Assembly (NCBI GenBank): GCA_964453435.1
Contig: CAYVQZ010000007.1
Span: forward strand, 1-64,000
From: CAYVQZ01 sp964453435
GTDB taxonomy: Bacteria > Abyssobacteria > SURF-5
Reading direction: 5' to 3'
Length of the DNA stretch: 64,000 nucleotides
The notes under the pieces were generated by a model that saw nothing but the letters and a program-made list of their open reading frames with translations, was not told the origin of the DNA and made no database searches. This document shows positions 26,826 to 35,506 of this stretch, piece by piece; the first letter of the stretch is position 1; the number at the start of each line of letters is the position of its first letter. Both the position numbers and the translations under genes were made by a program.

Positions 26826-28532
26826 TTATCGTCCTGAGGGAACTGCTTGGAGCGCCATGCGATTCGGATGGCTGAAGCCGAAGTTCGCGCGAGACGCTTC
26901 CGAGCCGATTCCTATCGCGCGCAGCTCGTCACGGTCGGCTGTTTCGTTGAATGAAATGAAATACGCTTCTTGGTCGACTGCCACAAGCGGCGTTTTCATC
27001 CGGTCGGTGGATATGACCGCCTCGCGTTTTCCGTCGGTCAGCCCAAAAACGAGCAGTTTCTCGCCGGATGGGACAAAGACGCTGCCGTTACGGACGGTTG
27101 GAGAGAGTTTTCCGCCGGCGGGGGCGTCGGCTTTCCATTTTTCCCTCCCTGTTTCCGCATCAATGGCAAACACCCTGCCGTCCCGGGCGCATACGTAAAG
27201 GGTTCCATCCGACAAGACGGGCGTCGCAAAAACACAGCCGCCGATATTGCATTTCCAAATTAGATTGCCTCCGTTGCCCGCGTCGAGCGCGTAGATATGC
27301 TGGTCCCAGGAGCCGACATAGACGCGATTTCCGTCAGCCACCGGCGCCGCCGTTATCTTATCGTTCGCATGAAAGGTCCAACTGGTGGCGCCTTCTTGCA
27401 GGTCATACGCATACAATGTCCCGTCTTCCGCCCCGAGAAAGAGCATATTTGCCGAAACCACCGGCGGCGCGAACATCTGCCCTCCTATCTTAAATGCCGC
27501 CCGTGCCGGCTTCGCGGTTTCCGGAAGTTTTCCCATTTCGAGCGCGAGGCAGCCAAAAAGGATGAAATTCAGAAGAATGCTCGCCGCGAGGGCAACTTTC
27601 ATCGTGGCCGGCACATGGACGACGACACGTTTGCGCGCGCGGATTCCGGAGGGTTGCGCTGCGGGAACGGCTGACGGCCGCCGAAGCTCTCGGGGGGGCG
27701 CGCCGACAGACGCGCGCATGCTTTCCGGAATCGCCTGATTGAGCGCATTCATGACATGCCGGAAGCTGTCGTACCGGTTGGCGGGCTGTTTCTCGATCAT
27801 CTTTCCGATGACGTTCGCCACGTTTCCCGGAATTTCCGGATTCAGGAGCTTCGGAGGTTCGGGAATCTTCGTAATATGCATCTGCAGGACTTCGAGGGCC
27901 GTCTCGGCCCTAAACGGAGCCTTCCCGGTCAGCATCTCATACAACACGATGCCCATGGAATAGATATCGGACCGACGATCGACGGGGCCGCCGGATGCCT
28001 GCTCGGGCGACATGTATTCGGGAGTTCCCATAATCGTCCCCGTAACCGTCAGCCGCGTTCCCTCTTCGGCATGCGCAATGCCGAAATCCATGACCTTGAA
28101 CGTTCCGTCGGCGTCAGCCATGATGTTGTCAGGTTTGACGTCGCGGTGAATGATCCCGCGAGAATGCGCGAGGTCAAGCGCATCGCAGATCGCAGTGGTG
28201 ACCCGGACCGCTTCGGAAATGGTCAAGCGCCCGCGTTGTTTCAACAGGTCCCTCAATGTCGGACCTTCAAGATACTCCATTGCGAAGAAGTGCACCCCGT
28301 TTTCCTCGCCAACATCGAGAACCTTTATGATATTGGGATGCTCGAATTGCGATACGGCCAACGCTTCACGCCGGAATCGTTCGACATACTTGCTGGTTCG
28401 TGTTAACTCGGGTGGCAGCAGCTTGACGGCCACTCTGTCCCCCGTCTCCACGTTTTCGCCGAGATACACGACACCCATGCCGCCCTTTCCGAGTTCCTTC
28501 AATAACTTGTACCTGCCGATCCGCCTGTTCAC
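26826..28532 (-). CDS. Membrane Ser/Thr protein kinase with PQQ-like beta-propeller
   Basis: 568 residues. Kinase domain at about 8-265: glycine loop LGKGGMGVVY, VAVKLL lysine, catalytic loop IIHRDVKPDN, metal-binding DFG in VMDFGIA, and GTPEYMSPEQ. One membrane helix at about 310-330 (VALAASILLNFILFGCLAL). The extracytoplasmic part (about 345-545) has PQQ-type propeller repeats such as LYAYDLQEGATSWTF and IYALDAGNG. The plan is that of PknB/PknD-like Hanks kinases, with the propeller as probable sensor. It lies 18 bases downstream of the zinc-ribbon gene and upstream of the phosphatase, so a single transcript is likely. Confidence 0.92.
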   Translation of the reverse strand: MNRRIGRYKLLKELGKGGMGVVYLGENVETGDRVAVKLLPPELTRTSKYVERFRREALAVSQFEHPNIIKVLDVGEENGVHFFAMEYLEGPTLRDLLKQRGRLTISEAVRVTTAICDALDLAHSRGIIHRDVKPDNIMADADGTFKVMDFGIAHAEEGTRLTVTGTIMGTPEYMSPEQASGGPVDRRSDIYSMGIVLYEMLTGKAPFRAETALEVLQMHITKIPEPPKLLNPEIPGNVANVIGKMIEKQPANRYDSFRHVMNALNQAIPESMRASVGAPPRELRRPSAVPAAQPSGIRARKRVVVHVPATMKVALAASILLNFILFGCLALEMGKLPETAKPARAAFKIGGQMFAPPVVSANMLFLGAEDGTLYAYDLQEGATSWTFHANDKITAAPVADGNRVYVGSWDQHIYALDAGNGGNLIWKCNIGGCVFATPVLSDGTLYVCARDGRVFAIDAETGREKWKADAPAGGKLSPTVRNGSVFVPSGEKLLVFGLTDGKREAVISTDRMKTPLVAVDQEAYFISFNETADRDELRAIGIGSEASRANFGFSHPNRMALQAVPSGR

Positions 28533-28550
28533 TGTTTCCTCGCCTGCGCT

Positions 28551-28775
28551 TCACCGTCCCGCGGAAAAATCGAACTGGAACCCGTCATACGGGCACCATC
28601 CCCGACGCTGACTCTTCTGCACATAGAACATTTGCTCGCAGGATGGGCATTTCACCCACTGAAAGTTCCCGCTGTCGACACGGGTCTCGGTGACAGCGTC
28701 GCGGGTGACCAAGCTCCACATTAGAAGCCCGATAAGTATACCCGCGAGCACAACAACAAGTATCTTGTATGTCAT
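28551..28775 (-). CDS. Small membrane-anchored zinc-ribbon protein
   Basis: 74 residues. One N-terminal helix (about 4-22) is followed by a zinc-ribbon-like fold with CPSC at about 43-46 and a lone later Cys in GWCPYDG (about 60-66), so three of four usual cysteines are present. The function is unknown. It sits directly upstream of the kinase gene in the same direction, 18 bases apart, and is probably translated from the same mRNA. An accessory or regulatory role for the kinase is an inference from position only. Confidence 0.65.
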   Translation of the reverse strand: MTYKILVVVLAGILIGLLMWSLVTRDAVTETRVDSGNFQWVKCPSCEQMFYVQKSQRRGWCPYDGFQFDFSAGR

Positions 28776-28849
28776 CGTTTCCTATAACTCCCTGTATCGA
28801 TGAATGTTTTCACCTCACGCACATCTTGCCGAAAACTCGGCGCAGGGCG

Positions 28850-28990
28850 CTGTGAGCGTGTCCCATAATTCGATCTGTCCACTTCCGCGGACACAGAACC
28901 AAGAAAACCATGTCCCCGGTAGTAGGCCCTCGGCTTTTCGGGGGCCGTGAGTCTATCCGATAATTTCATATTGCGGTTCTCCGCTCAGGG
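28850..28990. repeat. Dispersed repeat element
   Basis: Contains CTGTGAGCGTGTCCCATAAT, TCGCGGACACAG-like strings, CTATCCGATAATTTC and CTCAGGGGACAG, the same building blocks as the repeat clusters at 11700-12060, 47000-47245 and 54750-55110. A possible 65-residue ORF across it is repeat-derived. Confidence 0.6.
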
Positions 28991-29000
28991 GACAGATATG

Positions 29001-31283
29001 TCAATCCCCGATCTCCCGTCTCAGCTTCTCGATGATCGGCCGAAATTTCTCCTTCGCCGAGCGCGCTTGCCTCTCATTCTCCTTGATTAATATGGCGTCC
29101 TTCAAAGTATGTTTTTCGATCAGGAAGAAGAGCACATTATCACCCATGGAATCGGGGAAGAAGTAAAATTTGTCAGCGGGCATTCTCCAGTCGAACAGAT
29201 ATCCGGTAATCTCTTCCTCATCAGCGAAGACCAGCCTGACGAGATGGCCGCCGCGCGGCGCTTTTACCGCCCGTAGGTTCTTTGTCAGCTCGCCCTCGAA
29301 ATCCCGCACAAACGCAACGGCCTTCAATTCGTAAAAGCGAGCATAGGTGAGTTTGTTCTCAGAAGCTTCGTTGCGAGGACGGTATCGGAAACCTTCTGCA
29401 TCCGTGTTCCAACTGACAAGCCATCCCTGTTGAACCTCTCCGCTGAGATGATAGAGGACCACCTGCAGGAACGGTTTCGGGACTTCGTAGCGAAACTCGA
29501 AATCTCCGAATTTGACCATGTCAAGGTGTCGCAATTGCACCCGTCCGCTGTGGGGACTGTTGTTCACAATGATCTGGCCGCCTCCCTTCACGACCTCAAC
29601 GACGGTGCTGCTCCCTTCACGGGATTTTATTCCCGAAAGTCTGTACACTTTGTCTATCATGGAAATATGCGGCAGTTCTACATGCACGTTGTCGCCGGCG
29701 CCTGCCAAGATATCCTTTGTTCGGTTCCTTTGAGACAGGAACGCGAGATTGATACTCTTTGCCAGGCCTCTGGTGGGGTCGCGGGTTGGAACGAGTTTAC
29801 CGACCGGGCGCTCTCTGTGTGCAAAATAGTCAAAGATAGCGTTTCGCACATCCTTGAAAGCAAGAGAAGCAGCCAAGATTATCAGCGCCGCCGCAGCCAC
29901 CATGCCGACGTACCTCAACACTGCGCGAATGTTCAGACCGCGTTTCTGAACTTCGATTGACATTGGGATTTCCGAGACCGCGAATGCCCAGTTGCCGGGC
30001 GAAACAAGCCGGATGCTTCCCTTGTACGTGCCCGTTAGCTGATTGTCCAACGGTAGGCTCCTGGAAACCCGGATTTCCGTAATTATTTCTCTGTCCCTAA
30101 GGACAGGGGAAACATCCAACTGAATTCCGTCGGGTATCTCCATATCGGCCACAACGGAGAGTTCGTCCAGACTGTCGGGAAAATCGGCGCCGGACGGCCT
30201 GATGCGAACTGTCTTTTCCTGCTCGTAATCACCGCGGAGGCCCGTTGGCCCGAATTTCAAGGGTTCGGGAATGTTAACACGGAGGGTTTCCGCAATGGAA
30301 AAGCTGAAACTGACATTCCTCGGATAAACGAGTTGCTCCTGCGGTTCAGACGGCAGAAGGACAAAGGTTCCCGTATAAGCGCCTCTCGTAAAGCCCCGTG
30401 TCTCAACACTGAACGTCTCGGTCCATGGTTCCTTCTGACACACGATGCGTCGCGGTCTGACGTTGAAAAATCTGTCCAGTGTGTTCTCTGTGAACTCAGC
30501 CTCGACGAGAAGTTCTACCATGGCCAGTTCTTTTGGCGCGCGTCGCGGATAGAAATTCAGGGAAAAGGTGCTGTGGGTTGAAGAATCCGGGAATTTTCCC
30601 AGATGGCGGGCTCGTTCCAGTACACGGATGTCGGCCAGCGAGATTTTCTCCAACGCATCTGTCTCTCTTGGCCACGGTGTTACGTATGCTCCAACAGTCA
30701 GTAAATACGATCGAAGGTCGGGCTCAATCGGACCGTCCAGGTAAAAGCAATAAAAATGGAAATCCCTTCCGGTTTTCAGGTCGCGGAAGCTTTTTTCGAG
30801 TTGCTCCAACGCTGAGCTTTCGCTGCGGATATCTCCGGCAAAGCGCCGGCCGTCGGTTATCAAAATCAAAAATTTGTCGCTTGCGGGTCTCGAAGTCAAC
30901 GCGGCCTTTATCTCGGAGAGACCTCTCTGAAGCGCAGGAGTAAAATTGGTGTAATCTCCGCTGGCCCGCAAACGCGTAAATTGTGTCTGCAGTTGATGCA
31001 CGTCGCCGTGAGCTTCGATTGTTCGCCGGGCGAACAGGACGGGGTTGCTCGAGAACTGATAACAGGTAAACGAGTCCCCGAAGCGCGCCCCGCTAATAAA
31101 GCGACTCAGGATACCGCCAAATGCCGGAAGAAACGGGGAAGCGCTTTCCGAGCAATCGATAATGACAACCACTTCCTGGGCAGGGAGTTGCGCGGCGCAA
31201 GCATTCCGGCAATACAGAACAGAAAGGAGGGAACACAGGAGGAGCAGCGAAAAAATGGTTTGCGTTTTAAATAGTTTCGGCAT
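29001..31283 (-). CDS. VWA-domain membrane protein with FHA-like cytoplasmic part
   Basis: 760 residues. A signal/anchor helix lies at about 12-30. The VWA domain (about 38-210) has an intact MIDAS: DCSES, then Thr in DYTNFTP, then Asp in LITDGRR. A beta-rich stretch follows, and a membrane helix at about 465-490. The last 270 residues resemble an FHA-like sandwich (about 540-615: DILAGAGDNVHVELPH, GQIIVNNSPHSGRVQL) and a terminal domain of unknown type. FHA domains read phospho-threonine, and a Ser/Thr kinase is encoded just downstream, so the two may work together. ATG at 31283 is chosen. A TTG nine bases earlier is possible. Confidence 0.7.
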   Translation of the reverse strand: MPKLFKTQTIFSLLLLCSLLSVLYCRNACAAQLPAQEVVVIIDCSESASPFLPAFGGILSRFISGARFGDSFTCYQFSSNPVLFARRTIEAHGDVHQLQTQFTRLRASGDYTNFTPALQRGLSEIKAALTSRPASDKFLILITDGRRFAGDIRSESSALEQLEKSFRDLKTGRDFHFYCFYLDGPIEPDLRSYLLTVGAYVTPWPRETDALEKISLADIRVLERARHLGKFPDSSTHSTFSLNFYPRRAPKELAMVELLVEAEFTENTLDRFFNVRPRRIVCQKEPWTETFSVETRGFTRGAYTGTFVLLPSEPQEQLVYPRNVSFSFSIAETLRVNIPEPLKFGPTGLRGDYEQEKTVRIRPSGADFPDSLDELSVVADMEIPDGIQLDVSPVLRDREIITEIRVSRSLPLDNQLTGTYKGSIRLVSPGNWAFAVSEIPMSIEVQKRGLNIRAVLRYVGMVAAAALIILAASLAFKDVRNAIFDYFAHRERPVGKLVPTRDPTRGLAKSINLAFLSQRNRTKDILAGAGDNVHVELPHISMIDKVYRLSGIKSREGSSTVVEVVKGGGQIIVNNSPHSGRVQLRHLDMVKFGDFEFRYEVPKPFLQVVLYHLSGEVQQGWLVSWNTDAEGFRYRPRNEASENKLTYARFYELKAVAFVRDFEGELTKNLRAVKAPRGGHLVRLVFADEEEITGYLFDWRMPADKFYFFPDSMGDNVLFFLIEKHTLKDAILIKENERQARSAKEKFRPIIEKLRREIGD

Positions 31284-31335
31284 TTCGGCCAAGTTATTGG
31301 CATAGTGATGTGTCTGAATTGAACATCACGGGCTG

Positions 31336-31365
31336 ATTTTAGCACAGCGCGCATTTGCAAGTCAA
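31336..31365 (-). promoter_or_regulatory. Sigma70 promoter for the VWA gene
   Basis: Minus-strand TTGACT (31365-31360), 18-base spacer, TAAAAT (31341-31336), about 50 bases before the ATG at 31283. Confidence 0.6.
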
Positions 31366-31383
31366 AGGAGGGCAGAGCCTTCT

Positions 31384-32349
31384 TTACCGGACAAGGCTCT
31401 TGAGAAAGGGAGTGAGAGCCATTCCCATACTCTTCCATTGGTAACGCTCCAGCACACTCAAAATTTTTTTCCTCGCGGTCCGTCTCCCAACATTATGAAA
31501 GAAACTCTCCCGCAGGGACAGATCAATTTGCATGTGCACGGGGTCGATGTCGCTCGGATGGAAGTACAGCGCAAACGAACGCCCCCTGGCGTGCGTGATT
31601 CGTATCAGCCGGTTGATGCATCTCAGCGGCAGCAGGCGAAGATAGACGCCGCCCCCGAAAGGGACGCTCAGCCCGAGGAACCGCACGGCGGGGGTGGGCA
31701 TCTCGATGAGGCGATTTCCTTTCTGCGTTGTGACGGCGCACGGACAGGCGGGAAACCCGCCGACTCCATACATATAATTTTTTACGGGGAAAATGCTGGA
31801 ATCGTACAGGAAACCCTCTTCACGAATTATGTCAAGGGCCCACGGGCACCGTTCCGTAATCGAAGAAGACGGAGCCCTGAACCCGATTATGCTTTTCCCG
31901 GTCAGAGACGAGAGGGAGTCGGCGGCTTTTCTCAGGTTGTCTCTGAATTGCGCCGGCGTCTGATTGTACACCAGGTCATGCTCGTCTCCGTGGCAGGCTA
32001 TTTCGTGTCCAGCTCCATCTATTGCCCGAATCAGGTCGGCGTGTTTCCGCGCGATAATTCCCAGCACAAAGAAGGTGGCCGTCGAGCCCAGTTCCGCCAG
32101 CGTGGAGAGAATTTCCATCGTGTTGTCGCAAACTCTCTCTACGGACACGTCGATGCTTGACCAATCGGCGCTCAGATAATTCACGTGATACCATTCCTCG
32201 ACGTCGACAGTCAGGATGTTTCGCGGCAAACGGGATTGGTCCAGAGGGACGATATCCCTGAGGTCAAGCGGCTTCCGTTTTTCTCTTTTCAATTTGCTCC
32301 AGCTTCCATTGGAGAAGACCGATCTGTTGGCTGAGGATTTCCCTTTCAC
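31384..32349 (-). CDS. Polysaccharide deacetylase (DUF3473/PEP-CTERM-locus type)
   Basis: Up to 321 residues. The NodB-type metal-dependent deacetylase core starts at ILTVDVEEWYHV (residues about 45-56), followed by ATFFVLG, HEIACHGDEHDLVY with the two metal His residues, and GFRAPSSSIT. DVEEWYHV and the C-terminal GRSFALYFHPSDIDP are hallmarks of the subfamily in exosortase/PEP-CTERM exopolysaccharide loci. It removes N-acetyl groups from a surface polysaccharide. The start is uncertain: GTG at 32349 lies 85 bases inside the preceding gene, and TTG at 32229 would begin just before the conserved core. Confidence 0.85.
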   Translation of the reverse strand: MKGKSSANRSVFSNGSWSKLKREKRKPLDLRDIVPLDQSRLPRNILTVDVEEWYHVNYLSADWSSIDVSVERVCDNTMEILSTLAELGSTATFFVLGIIARKHADLIRAIDGAGHEIACHGDEHDLVYNQTPAQFRDNLRKAADSLSSLTGKSIIGFRAPSSSITERCPWALDIIREEGFLYDSSIFPVKNYMYGVGGFPACPCAVTTQKGNRLIEMPTPAVRFLGLSVPFGGGVYLRLLPLRCINRLIRITHARGRSFALYFHPSDIDPVHMQIDLSLRESFFHNVGRRTARKKILSVLERYQWKSMGMALTPFLKSLVR

Positions 32350-32629
32350 GGTCCTGCTTGGAAAACATGACGGTCAGATACAAAAGAATTCCGACACAAA
32401 AGAGCAGCCCCGCGAGAAAAAACAGCGACGGTTCGTAGATGATCCCCAAAAGATGCGACACCTTGAACCAGAGGGAAGACCAGAAGGTGAGAACGAGCGC
32501 GACGAGGCTTGATACGAACCATATCATACCAAGCTGGTCTTTCAGTTTTTCGCGCCGGATCAATTCGAATACGATGACAGTCAGTACGACGGCGCAGATT
32601 TTCACGATTATCAAGACTGGCTGGATCAT
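32264..32629 (-). CDS. DUF2304 membrane protein
   Basis: 121 residues: three hydrophobic helices (about 3-20, 34-52, 64-85), then a charged coiled-coil tail with QQIGLLQWKLEQIE. DUF2304 proteins are regularly encoded beside GT2 dolichol-phosphate-mannose-synthase-like enzymes and are thought to anchor or assist them. Here the ATG at 32629 overlaps the glycosyltransferase TGA (ATGA), giving translational coupling. The longer in-frame extension is antisense-like shadow of the glycosyltransferase. Confidence 0.8.
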   Translation of the reverse strand: MIQPVLIIVKICAVVLTVIVFELIRREKLKDQLGMIWFVSSLVALVLTFWSSLWFKVSHLLGIIYEPSLFFLAGLLFCVGILLYLTVMFSKQDREREILSQQIGLLQWKLEQIEKRKTEAA

Positions 32630-33393
32630 GCCGGTGTCTCCCTTTTCGCTTCCTTCCTCAGAAAAGACATCAGAACGACGGTGGTGACTTTCAAGGCATA
32701 GTATATCGATTGCAACCAGTCGATGGAAGACCTCCCACCTTGCCTTTCTTTCATTACGATGGGCGCTTCTGCGACCGTATATCCTCGCCGGAGAGCCGTG
32801 ACCAATGCTTCGACCTCCGGGTAATCCGAAGCGTATCGCCGCGAGTACATCTCCATCAACTTCCGATTCATTGCCTGAAATCCCGAAGTGGGATCGGATA
32901 TCTTTTTGCCGAACATTGCCGACAGCAGAAACGAAAACCATGCGATGCCGAGCCTCCTCATGGGCGAGGGCCGGTATCCCTTTCCGGCGATAAAACGGGA
33001 GCCGATAGCCAGGTCGGCTTCTCCTGTCAGAACCGGCTGGAGAACGTCGGGAATGAATCCCGGTGGATGCTGGCCGTCCGCATCGATCCGCACCAGATAG
33101 TCATACCCGAATTCAATCCCGAATTGAAAACCCGCCTGCAGCGCGACCCCGATTCCCCCGTTCAGCGGCAGACGAACCACTTCCGCACCTTTTTCTTCGG
33201 CGATGGACGCCGTTTCGTCGCTGGAGCCATCGTCGACCACAAGGACGTCAAATTCGTGAGTCAAAGTGGATATTTTCGCACGCGCCTCGTCGAGCACTGT
33301 CCCGATGTTCTCCGCCTCGTTGAAAGCAGGAATAAGAACGAGGATTTCCCTCGTCGGGAGGGCGTTCAACAACCTCTCGCGGTCAGAAGACAT
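32626..33393 (-). CDS. Family 2 glycosyltransferase (DPM1-like)
   Basis: 255 residues of GT-A fold. Seen: LVLIPAFNEAENIG (about 15-28), the nucleotide-binding VVDDGSSDET (about 52-61), the DxD motif in RIDADGQH (about 100-107), and SDPTSGFQAMNR (about 162-173). It transfers a sugar from a nucleotide donor, most likely to polyprenyl phosphate or a growing polysaccharide, at the inner face of the membrane. It lacks its own C-terminal helices, consistent with the adjoining DUF2304 partner. ATG at 33393 overlaps the upstream acyltransferase gene by 11 bases. Confidence 0.87.
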   Translation of the reverse strand: MSSDRERLLNALPTREILVLIPAFNEAENIGTVLDEARAKISTLTHEFDVLVVDDGSSDETASIAEEKGAEVVRLPLNGGIGVALQAGFQFGIEFGYDYLVRIDADGQHPPGFIPDVLQPVLTGEADLAIGSRFIAGKGYRPSPMRRLGIAWFSFLLSAMFGKKISDPTSGFQAMNRKLMEMYSRRYASDYPEVEALVTALRRGYTVAEAPIVMKERQGGRSSIDWLQSIYYALKVTTVVLMSFLRKEAKRETPA

Positions 33394-34453
33394 CGTACGC
33401 ACCGAACGAAACATCCATGTCGGAAACGGAAAAGTCCGACACGGAAACCGTATGTCCCCGAATGATGAGCCGGAACGGCTGGGGCTCAAACCGAGCGGGC
33501 ACAACCCAAAAACCCAGGTGTCTCAGCATCCTCAGCTTGCGGGACTCTGGAGCGACGAGACAGAATGTGACAGCGCACTCGCTTTCCTCGCACTCACGCA
33601 GGATATGACAAACGAGACTTTCGAGCATGTCCGGCCCGCAATCGGGGGCGAGGAACAGGTCGTTGATGGTTCCGATTCGCAGTTTATCCCAATCGCATAT
33701 GCGATACACGGCAACTCCCTCGGGTCGCGAGGCGTTCCCGACCGCAATAATAGAATATGTTCTTCTCGGAATCTTCACGTAACGCCAATTCAGCCAATCA
33801 ATGTCGCGCCGTAGCCCAAGCGCCGCCGTCTCGTGAAGGTGTTCCATAAACAATCCGTCGAAAGAAGGCCTCTTGCTGACAACCGTCTTCTCATGAAGTT
33901 GTTTGGACAGTCCCCGCACAAGCAACCGGTCGAAACCGCCGAGTCCGAGCCGGCGACCGGATGGAAGCCTCCTCGCCAGCAACTCGGCCGGCGCGTGTGG
34001 TCGCATCAACAAACAAGCCCGGCCCATATTGATATAACCGACCTTCTTTGTCAATCCGGGGAAACTGCGAGGATTCGGGAACCCGTATGAAAGCGCGACC
34101 CCCGCCCCCTCGAGCGCCTGCCAAACCATATTGGCGCACGACGGAAACAGGTTGCATCCCCTGTACTCCGGGTCTGTGACCCCGTTGACTAACTGGCTCC
34201 CGACCAGACTCCTCCCCTTGAAAATGATTGGAGTCGGGACGGTTGCCAACGCTGTCACAACAACGCCGTCGGGCAGGTGGCCAACCCCGATTGTCGCTCT
34301 GCCTGCGGGGTTGCGCCGATATTCCCAGTCGAAATAATCATGATACGCGATTTCCATATCGCCGTATCCGCAGCGCATGAGACGAAGTATCTGTTCTTCG
34401 TCTTCGTCCTCCCAAAGCCGATATGTGACCGGCGGCAGACCCTTCTTGTTCAC
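33383..34453 (-). CDS. GNAT-family N-acyltransferase
   Basis: 356 residues. The N-terminal YRLWEDEDEEQILRLM and a central VTDPEYRGCNLFPSCANMVW (about 88-107), with R-G-x-N/G at the acetyl-CoA pyrophosphate loop, mark the GNAT fold. A second GNAT-like half follows (WLNWRYVKIPRRTYSII). Such two-domain proteins are common in exopolysaccharide/exosortase clusters, where they probably acylate an amino sugar. GTG at 34453 is preceded by GAGGAG. It is the first clear gene of a four-gene unit with overlapping neighbours. Confidence 0.75.
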   Translation of the reverse strand: MNKKGLPPVTYRLWEDEDEEQILRLMRCGYGDMEIAYHDYFDWEYRRNPAGRATIGVGHLPDGVVVTALATVPTPIIFKGRSLVGSQLVNGVTDPEYRGCNLFPSCANMVWQALEGAGVALSYGFPNPRSFPGLTKKVGYINMGRACLLMRPHAPAELLARRLPSGRRLGLGGFDRLLVRGLSKQLHEKTVVSKRPSFDGLFMEHLHETAALGLRRDIDWLNWRYVKIPRRTYSIIAVGNASRPEGVAVYRICDWDKLRIGTINDLFLAPDCGPDMLESLVCHILRECEESECAVTFCLVAPESRKLRMLRHLGFWVVPARFEPQPFRLIIRGHTVSVSDFSVSDMDVSFGAYDVF

Positions 34454-34722
34454 CAGCGCGCTCCTCGCTCTCCGCCCTGAAAGAGCCTCTTGTTTCGAAG
34501 GGCGGTCCCGTGCACGTTTCCCGACATTTCTCCTGTTCGCCGATTGCAAAGTCGGGATGAACCGGGAAGGACCATTCGCCGGGCTGTTTGAACGATTCGA
34601 GAATGCATGTGCGGGTAGAGAAATGGTGGCGCCTCACACGCCGGCGGCTTTTGCAACACCCGCAAGAGTCTCCGAAACAGAGACACCCTTTGCAGGCATT
34701 TTCTGAGGTTTTCTTCTTTCAT
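34450..34722 (-). CDS. Doubtful small ORF in the leader of the exopolysaccharide operon
   Basis: A 90-residue arginine-rich frame starting MKEENLRKCL, about 10 bases after the likely transcription start, with its TGA overlapping the GTG of the GNAT gene. No family, no membrane helix, and no ribosome site. Overlap with a coupled start and promoter position are its only support. It may be just untranslated leader, and a 21-codon frame beginning at 34693 (MPAKGVSVSETLAG) lies within it in another phase. Confidence 0.2.
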   Translation of the reverse strand: MKEENLRKCLQRVSLFRRLLRVLQKPPACEAPPFLYPHMHSRIVQTARRMVLPGSSRLCNRRTGEMSGNVHGTALRNKRLFQGGERGARW

Positions 34723-34739
34723 TACGCGCAAGCACAAAA

Positions 34740-34768
34740 AATATATCAGTCTCTCAAAGATAAGTCAA
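34740..34768 (-). promoter_or_regulatory. Sigma70 promoter for the exopolysaccharide operon
   Basis: Minus-strand TTGACT (34768-34763), 17-base spacer, TATATT (34745-34740). The leader to the GNAT start is then about 280 bases. Confidence 0.65.
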
Positions 34769-35015
34769 GACAGAGACTTCGGATGTCTGCGGCGGCTATG
34801 AGCGCCCGATAATCGCCAAGGTCGTGGGCTGCGCTGCCATCTTTGTAAAATGATGAATCGCTACCGTTACCTTTGCACCGCGCTTTTCGTAATGTCGATG
34901 GCGGCGTCTTATGATGCGCTGCGAGGAGAACAGATACACCGAACCCACTTTGATATGGTGTGCCGGAAAATAAAACGTAAAGATTATCCGCTGTGAAATC
35001 TTTCTATTTTTTCTC

Positions 35016-35045
35016 TTGACAATCCAAAACACGCCTTGGTAACAT
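35016..35045 (+). promoter_or_regulatory. Candidate promoter toward the second PAS kinase
   Basis: TTGACA (35016-35021), 18-base spacer, TAACAT (35040-35045). The kinase starts 460 bases downstream, so either a long leader or a repeat insertion separates them. Confidence 0.4.
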
Positions 35046-35333
35046 CAATTGACCTCGGAGAGCGCATCCCCGCGACAACGGGCGAAAAAACCATTTCAAT
35101 CACGCCGCCGGCAGAACGCCCGCAGACTTGATACAAAGCAACCTTGGTCATTCGACGACCATACGGACTTATCCGCCATCATGTTCCGAAGAAGATTCAG
35201 GCACGAAACGGTCTGTGGCCGTGCGGAGAGCGGTGTGATATAGTGTGGTTCGTTGAGACGAACGCAGGTTCGCCGCCCCGAATGGGGAGGGAAGACGGGG
35301 AGATTGAATTTCACCTGCGATTGGCGATGCGCG

Positions 35334-35372
35334 TTAATGGGCGACACCACGCCGCATGGTGTCTCACAATAA
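35334..35372. repeat. Diverged family A hairpin repeat
   Basis: TTAATGGGCGACACCAC / CATGGTGTCTCACAATAA arms with several mismatches. The CGATTGGCGAT leader (about 35318-35328) matches the 25238 copy and the trailing GCCGAGAGCGTCG (35378-35390) matches the 15170 copy, which ties all three into one family. Confidence 0.7.
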
Positions 35373-35506
35373 CCCGCGCCGAGAGCGTCGAATTCCGATT
35401 CCGAGGGCTTTGATTTCTTGCTTCCGCACCCCCGGAATTGAGAGAGCGGACAGAACGCATGATGGATTCCTGAGACACTCTCGGAATGACCGCAGGCGGA
35501 GGTGTG

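Larger units (their letters stand above)
34769..35506. other. Divergent intergenic region
   Basis: About 740 bases between divergent units. It holds the plus-strand promoter at 35016, the family A repeat at 35334-35372, and a boilerplate patch (35420-35500). Open frames seen here lack start context or similarity. No RNA gene recognised. Confidence 0.45.

Noticed and set aside
28772..28969. 65-codon minus frame before the zinc-ribbon gene
   Set aside because: It is built from the dispersed repeat at 28850-28990 and has no plausible ribosome site.
34796..35032. 78-codon minus-strand frame upstream of the exopolysaccharide promoter
   Set aside because: Very basic, AT-rich translation without family, and it overlaps the opposing promoter at 35016-35045.
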